Below are positions 10,673-22,000 of a DNA stretch of 64,000 nucleotides, in pieces; within the stretch, counting starts at the first letter, position 1, and the number at the start of each line of letters is the position of its first letter. The translations under genes were made by a program, and so were the position numbers. Under the pieces are notes generated by a model. It had not been told where the DNA came from. It worked only from the letters and a program-made list of their open reading frames with translations, and did not search any database. The DNA lies in contig OW203768.1 in assembly GCA_934045905.1 (NCBI GenBank), positions 28,983,060-29,047,059 of the forward strand, given 5' to 3'. Origin of the DNA: Leuctra nigra (Eukaryota; Arthropoda; Insecta; Plecoptera; Leuctridae).

Positions 10673-13422
10673 TATAAACGTGAATACTTTTAAACTAACA
10701 TTTGTTTGAGCGAATTGGCGAGTCGTGGATTGGAGTAATGCAAATAAACAACTAGTTAGACCAACGAAGAAATCGTAAATGATAATAATAAATAAACTTC
10801 TTCATAATATTTTTATATTCTTCTTCATTTTCTTTTCGAACGAAAAGAAATTAGTAAATATGAAAAACACAAAACACGTATTTAAATTTTATCCCGCTTT
10901 AAAAGCGAGGCGAGTTAAAACTTGATATCTCTACAGAATAAATACATAACGAGGAAAAGCTCAGTAACTATTATATCCGGATCAGTTTTACTGCTGACCT
11001 ATTTTCAAGGGATTGGAAAGAAATCGAGTCTTTGATGACGTTTGGTTTCGACATTTCCGATGATCATTAAAAACACTGAGACACGTCATCTGGACATGGA
11101 TCAAGTCCGATCCAACTTGTCGTCGTTCGCCATTTGCAATTAGGTCGACAAAATGGCGTCGACGTGACAATTACTTGATCGGTAAATTCTTGTCCTTTTC
11201 AGCGATTTTCGAGTGATGGCAAAAGCTGCTCAAACGAAATCAATTCGGCATGAAATCATCTCAGATCTTTTTATCCTTGGCCGTGAAATGATTTCAGACC
11301 GAAATGATTTCGTTATCGTATAGAATAAGGAAGGACCCTCGCGAACATTCAATGAAGTCTTAACAAATGAAAAAGGAATAGTCGTAATGTTCTCATTGTG
11401 AGAGTTGTTGTTTTTCATTATTATGGTTTCCGAAACAAGGTGATTAATATCTCAATTTGTAATTATTTAAATCGACTTTAATATTATTTACTTTCCCATA
11501 TTCATTTTTTTTTTTTTTTTTTTTTTTTACCTAATTCATGTCATGTAATGAGAAAGAATAAACTTTGCTCTTGTTTACTCTATTAAAAAATATTTATTCT
11601 CCGCTTTCTGTAACTCTTCTTTTAAATAAGTTTATAAATAAGTTAAAACTGGCTAAAAAAAACTCTGGTTTGATTAATGATCAACTTCGCATATATTCTC
11701 GTTGGATGTAATTCAATTTGCTATCAATTATGCCCAGATGAATGAAATCCCATTTTGAGATTGGTTTTAAATGTAATAAAGAGGAGTTCATTTCAAAAGT
11801 ACAGCGTATCTTTTTAGTTGAGAGATCAAACTATATGGAAACGCTCTGTGTGACGCGTTGATGAGCGAGCCTTCGTATTGCACGTGAATAATAGCGCGTT
11901 TGCAAGTTTCTGTTCTGCAGACCTTGGAAGCCGAAACGAAATAGTCAAAGAAGCAGTGATAACTAATATAGAAATTGCATTCAAGAAACTTGACAAGTGC
12001 TACAAACACGCATAAAATGTAATTGTATAAATAACGTTTGATATTAACGAGAGAGCCTGAAAATTGCCAACAGTAACTACCATGAGGGTCCCAATGAGCA
12101 CGTAATATTTGAACCTGATCGGTCAAACGGTTCCAGTTTAATTTTGAAAATAATCACAGGATCCTGTTAAACAAACATTTCACGAGACAACACAGAGATA
12201 GTGTCATAAGAGTACCTACCGTGGTGACGCTCGGTCACCTACCCGTAGTTTCCCTTCCCAAGACATAGATGGCCAAGGAAGGGTTTTACACTTTTCTTCA
12301 CATCTGGTTCTCATTCTTGTTCATTTTCTTTTATGCCGCACAGGGAAAGAAAAACCTCTCCCCAAGCGTTGTAAAAGTATTGTATCTTCTCAGCACAATA
12401 CTTTTATCCAGACCTTCTTAATAATTACAAGAGCTTCATTTTAGCTCAGTCGGTAAATTAAAAAAATTGTTGTTCATTGTCAAAGTTTTGTGCGATTTTC
12501 TTTTCATGAAACGAGTTTTCTTTTGAATGCATTTCCCGAGAGTTTGTATATAAGAACAATTGCAACAAAGCTGTTATGAAAAAGTCAACAGTTCAGAAGT
12601 ATGAATCTACGACGATTGCAGTGTAAGTAATGTTATGTTCGCCAAAGAACATCCTGCAAAGAACATGCAAATTGCTGATGTACGAAGTTTCGGAGACTGT
12701 GCTTGTTATTATGAGTTTTATTTTCCATGCATTGAACAGAGGATCGGAATAATATAAACCAGTGTTCAAATAGGTGTATTACAATCGAAAGCATAATCAG
12801 AATCTGAATAACGGACTCAATCTGAAGTTCACGGCTTTAGCTTATCGAAACCGATGAAGTAAATTACAAATAATTCGTTAAATCACGAGTTTATATTGCG
12901 GTTTCTGCTTGTGATTGGTCATAAAAAAACGGAAAACGCGAAATGCAAAAACGACCTATGAGGACCGGTCAGCTTAAAAATAGAAGTTCTAATCAGGTGA
13001 GTTGGTCGGTGAATTACGTTAACAAAGCATTTTAACAAAAGCGAGAGTTTTCCTCCCATGTTTTCATTATAATTGAATCAAGGTTTTCCGGTCCCGAAAT
13101 CCTCCTCTCGCCGCGTTGTGAATGGAGCTTAAAGCACAGGAAGTATTGATAATTAAATCATAAGTTTGTAAGCCCCGGGTTCGAGCGCAGTGACCGGCTA
13201 TACGCGCTTTGTACATTTCACCCCCAGGAAAATGCAGAGATTCATTGAGAGGAAGTTTGATGTGTGAAATTCCAGTACCAGTAGGTGTACGTTTGCACTG
13301 AACACTCATTTTCAATGTCATCAATTCATCGAGATATTTCTATGAGGTACCTACATATTTTGTCGCGCTAAAATGAAAATCAACAATTCAATCTTTTTGA
13401 GAAAGAGCATCAGTCCAACCCG
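10673..13422. other. No gene established; repeat remnants and one promoter-like spot
   Basis: Contains family B-like sequence (11840-12250), the poly-T run, a tRNA-like B box (gggttcgagcg) at about 13177, and a TATA/short-exon-like arrangement at 12543-12630. Confidence 0.45.
11505..11528. repeat. 24-base poly-T run
   Basis: Uninterrupted T's, possibly the A-tail of a minus-strand retroposed sequence; no recognisable element adjoins it. Confidence 0.6.
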
Positions 13423-14002
13423 CATGGTGCGAATTGTTCAATTTTCAGAGGGGGGGGGGGGGGGGGGGGGATAGGAAAAATAAAAGTTCCGGGATGTTGG
13501 GAAATATAGCAGAGGCGAAAAATACGATTGCTCACGAATGGGGGTCTGGGGGGAGGGTCCCTCTGCACAATGCGGGTCCGGGGCGCACATCCTCGGGAAA
13601 ATTTGAATTTCAATATTGGATTTGGTGCATCTTTAACCGATTTGTACGCTGTTTGAAGCCCATTTTCATCACGATAAATGGCATTATAAAAGAGAATTTG
13701 TTTTTAATTTAAAGGGAAATCAGAAGTGGTAGGCAAGTTAAATAAATCTTATCAAATACAGCTAATTTGCTAATAAAGGCAATTTGACAGTTGTTTTATG
13801 TGACAATATTTTTATAATTTAAGATTTATTTCAGAAAAAAGTAGGTAATCTGTTGTTTCGTAGATTAAAAGTCAGCATTTTATAGAGGGGGGGGGAATCT
13901 ATCCCACCTGGGATGCTTTAGTGGGAAACAGAGCCGGGGATGAGAAAACCAGAGGGGGGAGTCCCCCATCTCCCCCCCCCCCCCCTATCAATTCGCACCC
14001 TG
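13423..14002. mobile_element. hAT MITE with near-perfect 8-bp duplication
   Basis: Starts catggtgcgaattg, ends caattcgcaccctg; flanks ccaacccg (13415-13422) and ccaacccc (14003-14010) match at seven of eight. It holds 21 G's at 13450-13470 and C runs near the right end. Confidence 0.75.
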
Positions 14003-14010
14003 CCAACCCC

Positions 14011-15333
14011 AGTGTCAGTCAATGAACAGTCCAATGTGAACTACCTCTTTTAAGAACTCCGAATTTCATTCCTCGTGAGAAATAGTTCAAACTCGGCATA
14101 TAAATAGAGCTTTATGTTTATCTTTATGTTTATCTTTATGTTGCATCATAAAGGAAGAAAAGGTGGTCATGAACTAATTTTCAAGATATGTATAGGTATC
14201 ACTTCAACAGATTTTCTCTCAGTGTTGCGAACATAAGGAAAAAATCATGTTTATATTTTCTAAAGCTGCTTTTCCTCCTTTAGATTTTTTGAAGAACCAC
14301 TATAGCGTGTATCAGGTGCAATATTATATTCTAATATGTTTAAAAGTAAGTATAAATTCGTTGGATGTTTAACCGAGCTATGAGGGTTTTCTGCTTTATT
14401 TTTACGTTTTCCTTCTGAAAAGTCCAGTTTTAAGGTACACTCGAACAAATAATAAACGGGGCATCGAATGAAATGAATTATCTGATAAAGGTTTGATGGC
14501 ATCATCCCATGAAGTCTGTGCTAATGCGTAAACTAACTCTTGGTGCGAGCTCTGATTTATTTCTGTCCAGTGTAAAACTTTTGACATCTAATATGCGTCT
14601 GCCGTGGTTCGATTTGCAATTTTAACTTGATTTCGAACTTTTGTGGGCTGATCATTAGTCGCAAGTAATGCTACTGTACTGCTTAATTATTTTGGACAAG
14701 AGGATTCGGATAAGGTTGACAAAGGCATTCAAAGTTCAAGAAACTGTTCTTATGAATCCGAAAATAATTCGCATAATATTTTTATTGTGACGATAAATAT
14801 TAAAAATTGTCGCAATCATAACAGTAGGACGTAGGACGTAAAACTCAATAAAACTTATAAAAGCATAGCAAAATTAAATAACATTTTTATTAATTGAGAA
14901 CAACAACATTAAAATAAAACTAATAAAAACAAAAATACTACCTAATGGAATAGGTACAAAAATAATTTTTGTCTCAAGTCATAGCCGAATTAAAGTATAA
15001 ATATAATATGTAAGGTATAACACACAATAAGACTAAACTACACTACACAGAACTTATAAACGATATAAAAACTAACGCTGATAACTCTGATGATTTTAAA
15101 CGTGGCAGCAAATTAAAGCGTTTGAATCGTTCGTAGCATGTGTACATGAAAAATATTTACAGACTATGGCTAAATATTAATATTGAGGAACACAGGAAGT
15201 TAATGAAAAAGGACGTAGCACTTATATACAAAAGTCCTGAGTGATGACAAATAAATTATGTTATTATGAGCAATTATCCCTCCGTGTCGAGAAAATGGCC
15301 GTTTACAAGTTATAAAGCACGGTCAGTTCCACG
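14011..15333. other. 3' flank of the NACHT-ankyrin gene
   Basis: AT-rich; a tttatgtttatc tandem (14112-14143) and no coding signal. The gene's 3' UTR probably extends into the upper part. Confidence 0.45.
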
Positions 15334-15810
15334 TCACTTTTTCTTAAGGTCCAGCAAATACTGCTGCGTCCAGCGTCGCAACTTCTCTCCATGAACTACC
15401 TCCCAGCCATCAGTCACAGCACCCGCCTCGACCAGCACTCGTGCCACTTCCTCTTGGCCACACTGCGTCGCCCACTGCCACGCCGTCTCTCCTTCAATGT
15501 CCCGCTCATTGACGTACTTCCGTCTCGCTTCCTCGTCACTGAATGTCGCTAGGATGTGCTTGACACAAGCCAACTGACCGCCCATGGCCGCGATGATCAG
15601 ACATGTCATCCCATGCTTGTCCCTTGCCGTCACGTCGGCCCCTGTTTTAATGAGAAGGTCAGCTGCCTCGGTCTGACCTAACCGTATCGCCCTCATCAAA
15701 ACGGTTCGTCCCCAATCATCATACTTGTTGATAAACTCAACCTTCCCGGACTCGTTGGAAAACGTAGCCAGCCAGGAGTTAACTATCGCCACGTTAGCTG
15801 TTGATGACAT
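15334..15810 (-). CDS. C-terminal ankyrin segment of the NACHT-ankyrin gene, out of frame
   Basis: An ORF of 158 codons begins with ATG at 15810, where the upstream frame ends. It holds about three ankyrin units (DDWGRTVLMRAI, DKHGMTCLIIAA, DIEGETAWQWAT) and a short basic tail. The first unit matches the spacing of the preceding repeats only if the G tract at 15819-15827 is two bases shorter, so this is the displaced C-terminus rather than a separate gene. A possible polyadenylation signal (AATAAA on the minus strand) lies near 14885-14890. Confidence 0.75.
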   Translation of the reverse strand: MSSTANVAIVNSWLATFSNESGKVEFINKYDDWGRTVLMRAIRLGQTEAADLLIKTGADVTARDKHGMTCLIIAAMGGQLACVKHILATFSDEEARRKYVNERDIEGETAWQWATQCGQEEVARVLVEAGAVTDGWEVVHGEKLRRWTQQYLLDLKKK

Positions 15811-18800
15811 CAGACCAGCCCCCCCCCTTTATTATCCTGGAGATGAATGTCAGCTCCATTAGCGAAGAGTAACTCAACGATGTCCTTGTGCCCTCGGATC
15901 GTCGCCCTCATCAAAGCCGAACGGCCTCCTTTGTCTCGCACGTTGACGTACTCGGCTTTTGCTGCGTCATCAGTGAATGTATCCAGGAGTCTAACCGCTA
16001 CGGATGAAAGGTTCTCCACTGCGCAGAACATCAGCAAGGTCCTGCCGAAGAGGTCTTGCGTGGTTACGTCACCGCCCGACGCGATGAGCAGCTCGAAGAT
16101 GTCGTGGTGGCCGAACTTGACCGCCATGAGCAGGCTGGATCTGCCCTCGTCGTCGAGCGCGTTCACGTGGCGCGCCTTGGCGGCGGGCTCGGCGAACGAG
16201 GCGAGGATCGTCCGGACGACGGAGATGTTGCCGTGGAGCGACGCGACCATGAGCGCGTTTCGACCCCATTCGTCGCGCACGTTCAAGAGCTTCTTCGCGG
16301 ACTTGCGTTTCACTAACTTGATCCTTCTTGGACGAGTGCCATTTGCCTCTTCCGAAACTCCCGAACTGATCAACGCGCGAGCTATTTCTGCACTTCCCCA
16401 AGTTGCCGCCAGGAGAAAGAGTTCAACACTCCTCAAATCTTCTGTTTTTCTGTACACTTTACTTTTGAGATGCAATTTCTCCAGTACCTTGCCTAAGAGC
16501 TGAGTTCTTCTGATTTCCAACAGCAGTTTGAAGACGGAGGCACAGTCGAGTTTGATGACTCCACGCCACATGGTGAGACTGTTAATGTTCTCTTTGACCG
16601 TTATAAACCGAGAGGTTTTGATACTTCTGTGCTTCAGCAACACTTCCATCTCAGCCCACAGGCCTATTGAATCCACATATTGCACGGCTGTCCACTGAAG
16701 CACGTCGTCTTCAATGTAAACACTAGCATTGTACTGCAACAAAAGTGTCATCAACTGAATATGTGTCTCTGAATGACTTCTCAAGCCTACTAATATGGAA
16801 AGATGGAGCGCTGTTCTTCCTCCTTTGTCCATCTCGTTGACGTTCACTCCTCCTTTCAAGAGAGATTCAGCTGCTTCAATGTCTTCACGAACAACTGCCA
16901 AATGCAATTTGCTATCACGAGAAAGAATTCGGTCGATAATTTCTAGAACCACCCCAAATGGAGCACTTAGAAGGTTCTTCTTTAAGAATTCTCTCAGCTG
17001 AGAGTAATTTTTGGCGAACCAAAGTGCCACAAAATATTCGGCGAAAACCCTGTGCAGGAAAACTGGTTTCGAATCCACAACTTTATCAATGATGCCTGTC
17101 TTATCAATTCCGTTTTGTATATTAGTGAGGAAAAGTTGTGCTTTACACAAATCAATGGATTGAAGTGACTGGAGTTCAGCGTCTCCCAAGAACAAAAACA
17201 AAGCGGCTACTTCGTGCTTCTTGACAAAAATCTCGCGTTGCTCATTTAGGATTTCATCGAACTCAGTGCAGTCCTCGCTTAAATTGTTCTTTCTCTTGAT
17301 ATAGATCCTCAGTTTCCTTTCAACAAACTGTTCGATAAGGTCTAGTACATCAAGCTTCGCTGGAAGAACTTTCTCCTTGCCTGAAGCATAATCCTGGAAT
17401 ACTTCGGCCAGCATCTGAGTCTGGAGAGGTATTCCAGTAAAATCTTGTTCGTGATCGTTCATCGATTGCGCTGTGGCATGAAGTAAGTTGGATATGAACT
17501 CATTGAGATCTTGCTCCGTAAGTTCCGATGTTGTTCCCCAATACTTGACGAGAAAGCTCCTCTGATCTTCTTCGGTGAACTTCAGGAGGCTTAGAGCAAG
17601 AGTCGCGAGATGATATTCTAAAGTATCTTTCATGGAATAACGTGAAGTTATCCAAATTTCCGTCACTTGAGTTTGAAGTAGACTGTTGATGAAAGCGCAA
17701 CATTGGTTGACGTATTTTGGAGCAATCTCATCAAATCCATCTATAAGTACTATCATATTACCGGAATGATTTAAACAGAATTTAAAAAGCGCTTCATCTA
17801 GAGGAGACATTTTTTCAAGACCAAGGGCTGACGTGAAAAAAGTCTCGGCATTCAAGTCCTCCTCCTTGGTCTTGGCGAGTAATGTTGCGTGGTCGTTCAG
17901 GGCGACGGAGACGACCCAGCAGTCCGGATGATGTTGTTTGGACTGCTGGGCCACATGTGTCAGTGAAGTGCTCTTCCCCATGCCGGGCTCAGCGACCAGA
18001 AGAACGACTCTCCCTTCCGGGTCTTGGACTGAGTTGGAAACACTTTCATCCAAGTGCTTCTTGATGAATCCGATGTCTCCTTCAGTCCGTTTCCAAACCA
18101 ACCTTCGGTCTATCAGATCGAGATGATGAACATCACTGTGAGGCTTGAGCACTTTCTTGTTGCTCCCGACGCCATCATTGCTGAATTTAGAATCCTGAGC
18201 ACTAAACTCGAGACTATTCAAGCATTTACGGAACATCTCCTTGATTCTTTGTTCTTTAATCTGGAAAACTGTTTCGACGTCTTTCATTGCAGCGTTTTGG
18301 ATTATTATTTTACCACCAAAAGACCTGTCTGTGAATATACTTGTTTTGATTTGGCATTTCTGTGTCATTGTTCGAGGAACGTAATAACTTACGTCTTTCT
18401 TCAGCTTGTTTCCAATGTGCAAAGGAGTGTTTAACGATACGATTGCTTCAAGTACATTTCTCAGTTCGTTTGTAATCGTATCCAAATCCCGGCCGATTAT
18501 TTGCCACAATTCGGTGGTCTTCCCTTGAAAGATTACCTTCTTATTGAATATTGAATCGATGGTCGCTTGTTCTAGATGCGACATGTGGAAAGAATCAGGA
18601 CAAATCTTCAAGCTGGTCTTCTGCCGTAGTATTTTTACAAACGAGTCATCGGAGAGTGACACAAACACTAGCTTCTTTTCCCCGTTTCCTTTGAGTACTT
18701 GAGTTAACTGAGTACAGATCTCATTCTCTATCGCCTCACTGCCTGTTGCATCACTGACAACGACAAGTAGATGTTTCTTGCCGTGTCTCCAGGCTGAGAT

Positions 18801-19950
18801 CACAGCATCACGTTCTTTCATCAGACATTCCGTGCCCAGGAACATAAAGGACTCTTTCCGAGTGTCGAGAATCTGAATCACTTTGCTGGCGGTCATTCTG
18901 ATCGAGTCCACGGCAACCACACTGACGACAGAACATTCATCGCATGCGCTCTTAATACTCTCCGTTGAACTCTCCCGGAACTTGATGTCGATCCGAAACT
19001 TCTCCTTCTGGAACGGGATCAGAGACTCGACCTGCGCAGTGCTCAGAGCTTGGTCCAGAATGACGCTCTTCCGATCCAAGATGACGCCTGCGCTGTCTTG
19101 CCACCACGTCCTGAACGCGTCCTCGTAGAGGCGAAGCATCGCGTCGATGTACTCGACTCCTGACTTGGCGCAGTACGCGTGTAGTTCAGTTTTTATGACG
19201 TCATCCAGCTGGTCCTCGCTCGGCTGTCCGGTGAACAGCTTGAGTCGCCGCAGGAAATCCCTCGCGTCTTCTTCATGAGCACTGATGGAATGTTTTAACG
19301 GTTTCTTCTGTGCTTCTTCCTGAGTTTTTAAGTGTGAGTGGATACTTTCAACTGACGGTTCAGTGAAGCTGGATGGAACCTCGGTCAGTTTTACAAATTG
19401 ATCTACAGGACTGGACTGGTCAAGCGTCTCAACGCCCCCTCTGCCTTGATGCAGACTTGCATTCGTGAAAATTACAAAATGGCATGATTCGAAACTTCCT
19501 CTAAACAACAAACTGTCCTTGCTTTTAAACTTCTCTTTGATGACCATGAATGATTCAAAATATTTAGAGAGAGCAAAGTCACCTTTCAAATTGAGTAATA
19601 AATCCATATTGACCCTAGCAGACTTTTTGTGTTTGAGTTGAATACAGCACGTTTGCCAGCCCTTGTCGGGCGTTTGGAAACTAAAGATGATGTCATCGAG
19701 AGCGCCTGCGCCGTCCACATTGCTGGCCAGTTGGAAGTCGCATGCGCTGTTCACAGCGCGCAGGTAGAGCAGGGCGGCCATCTTGACTTCGTAATTCTGC
19801 CCCTCCGTGGTCGCGAAACCCTTCATCTTCGTGTACATGCCGACAAGGCCCCAGTGCTGGAATCAAACGCACAGTGTGAAAGTGTTTCTTGTTGTTTACT
19901 TTGCACTTGTCAAATAGTTCTGAGATTACCTGGCCCGCTGCTGACGTCAT
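15334..19950 (-). CDS. NACHT-ankyrin STAND protein with a nuclease-like N-terminus, frame broken near the 3' end
   Basis: Main ORF 19838-15810 (1,342 codons). A GT-AG intron at 19857-19929 (73 bp) joins it in frame to a 7-codon exon starting at ATG 19950; an in-frame stop lies upstream at 19983. Numbering from the Met at 19838: residues 12-73 resemble a PD-(D/E)XK core (E17, D48/D49, Q67-x-K69), as in Cap4/Mrr-like nucleases; this part is inference. Walker A is AEPGMGKST with K622, Walker B is IDGFDE with D700, and a TSR sensor is at 731-733, all NACHT-like. Ankyrin repeats occupy about 970-1060 and 1186-1342. The frame then stops just after nine G's, while the ankyrin register continues in another frame at 15810-15334, ending DLKKK-stop. 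Such proteins are expected to sense a ligand through the repeats and oligomerise through NACHT. Ligand and activity are unknown. It could be an expressed gene with an assembly error or a recent pseudogene. Confidence 0.8.
15819..15827 (-). other. Nine-G homopolymer that breaks the ankyrin reading frame
   Basis: Nine C's on the plus strand read as nine G's in the gene. With nine, the frame gives GGGLV-stop. With seven, the ankyrin consensus spacing (D-x-x-G to L-M) is restored exactly as in the previous unit; ten would restore the frame with one extra glycine. A sequencing error, a real frameshift allele, or slippage are all possible. Confidence 0.8.
19857..19929 (-). other. 73-bp intron near the start of the NACHT-ankyrin gene
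   Basis: On the minus strand CAG|GTAATC at 19929 is the donor and TTGATTCCAG| ending at 19857 is the acceptor. Splicing joins MTSAAGQ to HWGLVGMYTK in frame. If splicing fails, the Met at 19838 remains usable. No other intron is apparent in the roughly 4.5 kb gene. Confidence 0.6.
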
Positions 19951-20069
19951 GGCACTGCCTTCTAGATGCTTCACAGCCCTCTACGACACCCACGTGATGC
20001 CAATCTCACACGTTCCATTACCTAATCAGAAAGAGTCTTTTTGAATGCATAGGTACAGTGCTGTGATTA

Positions 20070-20470
20070 GATAATTTTATTTTTATCTAGATAAGATAAT
20101 AGATACATTTCCATGAAATCATCTAGATAGATAAAGACAAAAAATAATTAACTAGATAATTGTAATAGATAGTAGATACATTTTTTTAGGTACCAATACT
20201 ATTATTCCCTAATTATTTTCGAATCCTAAATTCGGAACTAGAGTTTTTTTTTAAATTAGGCCGTCAAAGAAGCCAACCAATGCTACTAAACGGAGATGAT
20301 TTTCCCATCTCACATCATTTGATATTTGAGGTTCTTCGTGCATGTTCACACACAAATGCATTATGAATTTTATATTTTTTATCTAGATAATTGCCAATAG
20401 ATAACAGTATTTTTTTTATCTAGATAAAGGTAAATATTTAAATATCTAGATAAGATAAAAGATTTAAAAA
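20070..20470. repeat. Low-complexity region rich in TCTAGATA
   Basis: atctagataa and variants (gatagataaa, tagataatt) recur in two blocks, about 20075-20190 and 20380-20465. The unit is itself palindromic (tctaga). It lies upstream of the NACHT-ankyrin gene. Confidence 0.7.
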
Positions 20471-21136
20471 AAATCTAAGAAATTTCATATAGTTGTAATC
20501 CAAATTAGAGAAAATTGATATTAATTACGTGTAGAATTTAATTAAAAATACAGGTTTTGTCAAAACGGATTTATAGGTTAGTATTATAATGATATTAAGG
20601 TTCGTCATCCGGCTAAGCAGGTAGTATAATAGTCTTCGCCATCTCCTGCAGCGCGCTGTACCCTTGCAGGGACCCATTGCTGTTGTACGTTAATATTTTA
20701 CAACCGACCGACAAGGGTTGTCTTCTATTGATGTCGTAATCACGCCTCACCGAACTGCAGTCCCCGACAAGAATGGATTAATGATCCCTTTTATTAATTT
20801 GTGTTGGTCATTGATTAAATACAATTTTGATGCTTTTGACACCACAAAAAAATCCTGGTCGAAAATAGATGCAATAGATTTTTTTAATTGCAAAATTCGT
20901 AGCAGATTGACTAAAATAAATTTGCTTTAAACTTGTTTTAGAAACTTTAGATATATTTTTCAATTATAATATGCAATAATTTGAAATTATTATGATGATA
21001 CAATCATCGCCCATCAATTGTACCTACATCCCAGGTTAAAGGCCGGAAGTCAATTTTCTCGATTTTGCGTTCAGCTTTTTTGTAACAATGTAATCAAGCT
21101 CTTACAATTGCCGTTTTACTGATCTCAAGAAATGTA

Positions 21137-22000
21137 GTGGAGCGGTCGCTCCACGCCAGCCAAGTCGTACGGCGCGCGCACACTCTCATTTAAAAAGGCT
21201 GGAGCAACCCACTTTTACTGTAAGCATCAAAGTGGCATTTTCGGCCTACTGGATCTTAAAATTGGGAAATCTCACATTGTTGCGAAATATCTTAATTTCG
21301 AGCTATGGCCTACCCTACAACATATACCAAATTTGGGAACAATAGGTTACGCCCTTTGCAAGCTAGAAGGCCGTGAAAATCGTGTTTTAGGGCGGTTTTC
21401 ATAATCATCAGTAATAATCTCAGTAGTAGTAGTAGTAGGCTGGAGCTAAAATCCGGTAAACAGGCCACAGCATAAACGGCTGAACCGATTGATCTCACAT
21501 TTTTTCCACGTGTGCACTTTTGGCGTCTGATTTAACCTTCACCCCATGAATTTTTTGTGCCGCCATTTTGAAACCGGAAGTGACGTCATATCTCAACAAC
21601 GGCTAAACCGATTGGAGAAAAAATAGCGCCAAACGATTCGGACGGTCAAGTATATGGATTATCATTAGCAAAAGACTAAACATTATGTTAACGAAACCGG
21701 AAATGACGTCATGAAATTTGAAATACATCGATTAGCATTTCGGCGACAAAGGTTGATCCGATTATTTTGATATTAATGTTATGTATGTACTTTTGACGTC
21801 TCATGTGACTTGTTATAAAACCAACCGGAAGCCGCCATTTTGAAACTGGAAGTGATATCATATCTTAATAACGGCTAATTAGATTTGAACGAAACCAGCG
21901 CCAAACAATTTAGACGGTCAACTTGATGTATTATCATCAATAATATTTGCAGTTTCTCATACCGAAACCAAAAATGACGTCACACATTTTAAAAATCTCA
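21137..22000 (+). repeat. Dispersed repeat with ETS/CRE-like motifs, copy 2
   Basis: Starts gtggagcggtcgctccac and carries four motif sites: accggaagtgacgtcat (about 21571), accggaaatgacgtcat (21694), a decayed site (21846) and aaccaaaaatgacgtcac (21965). Spacing alternates near 125 and 150 bases. It includes a TAG trinucleotide run at 21424-21437. Confidence 0.8.

Noticed and set aside
13434..13712. ORF reading through the poly-G run (Gly-rich start)
   Set aside because: It lies wholly inside a hAT MITE and depends on homopolymer length.
15847..16503. 218-codon ORF on the plus strand
   Set aside because: Antisense shadow of the GC-rich ankyrin-coding region; no family resemblance.
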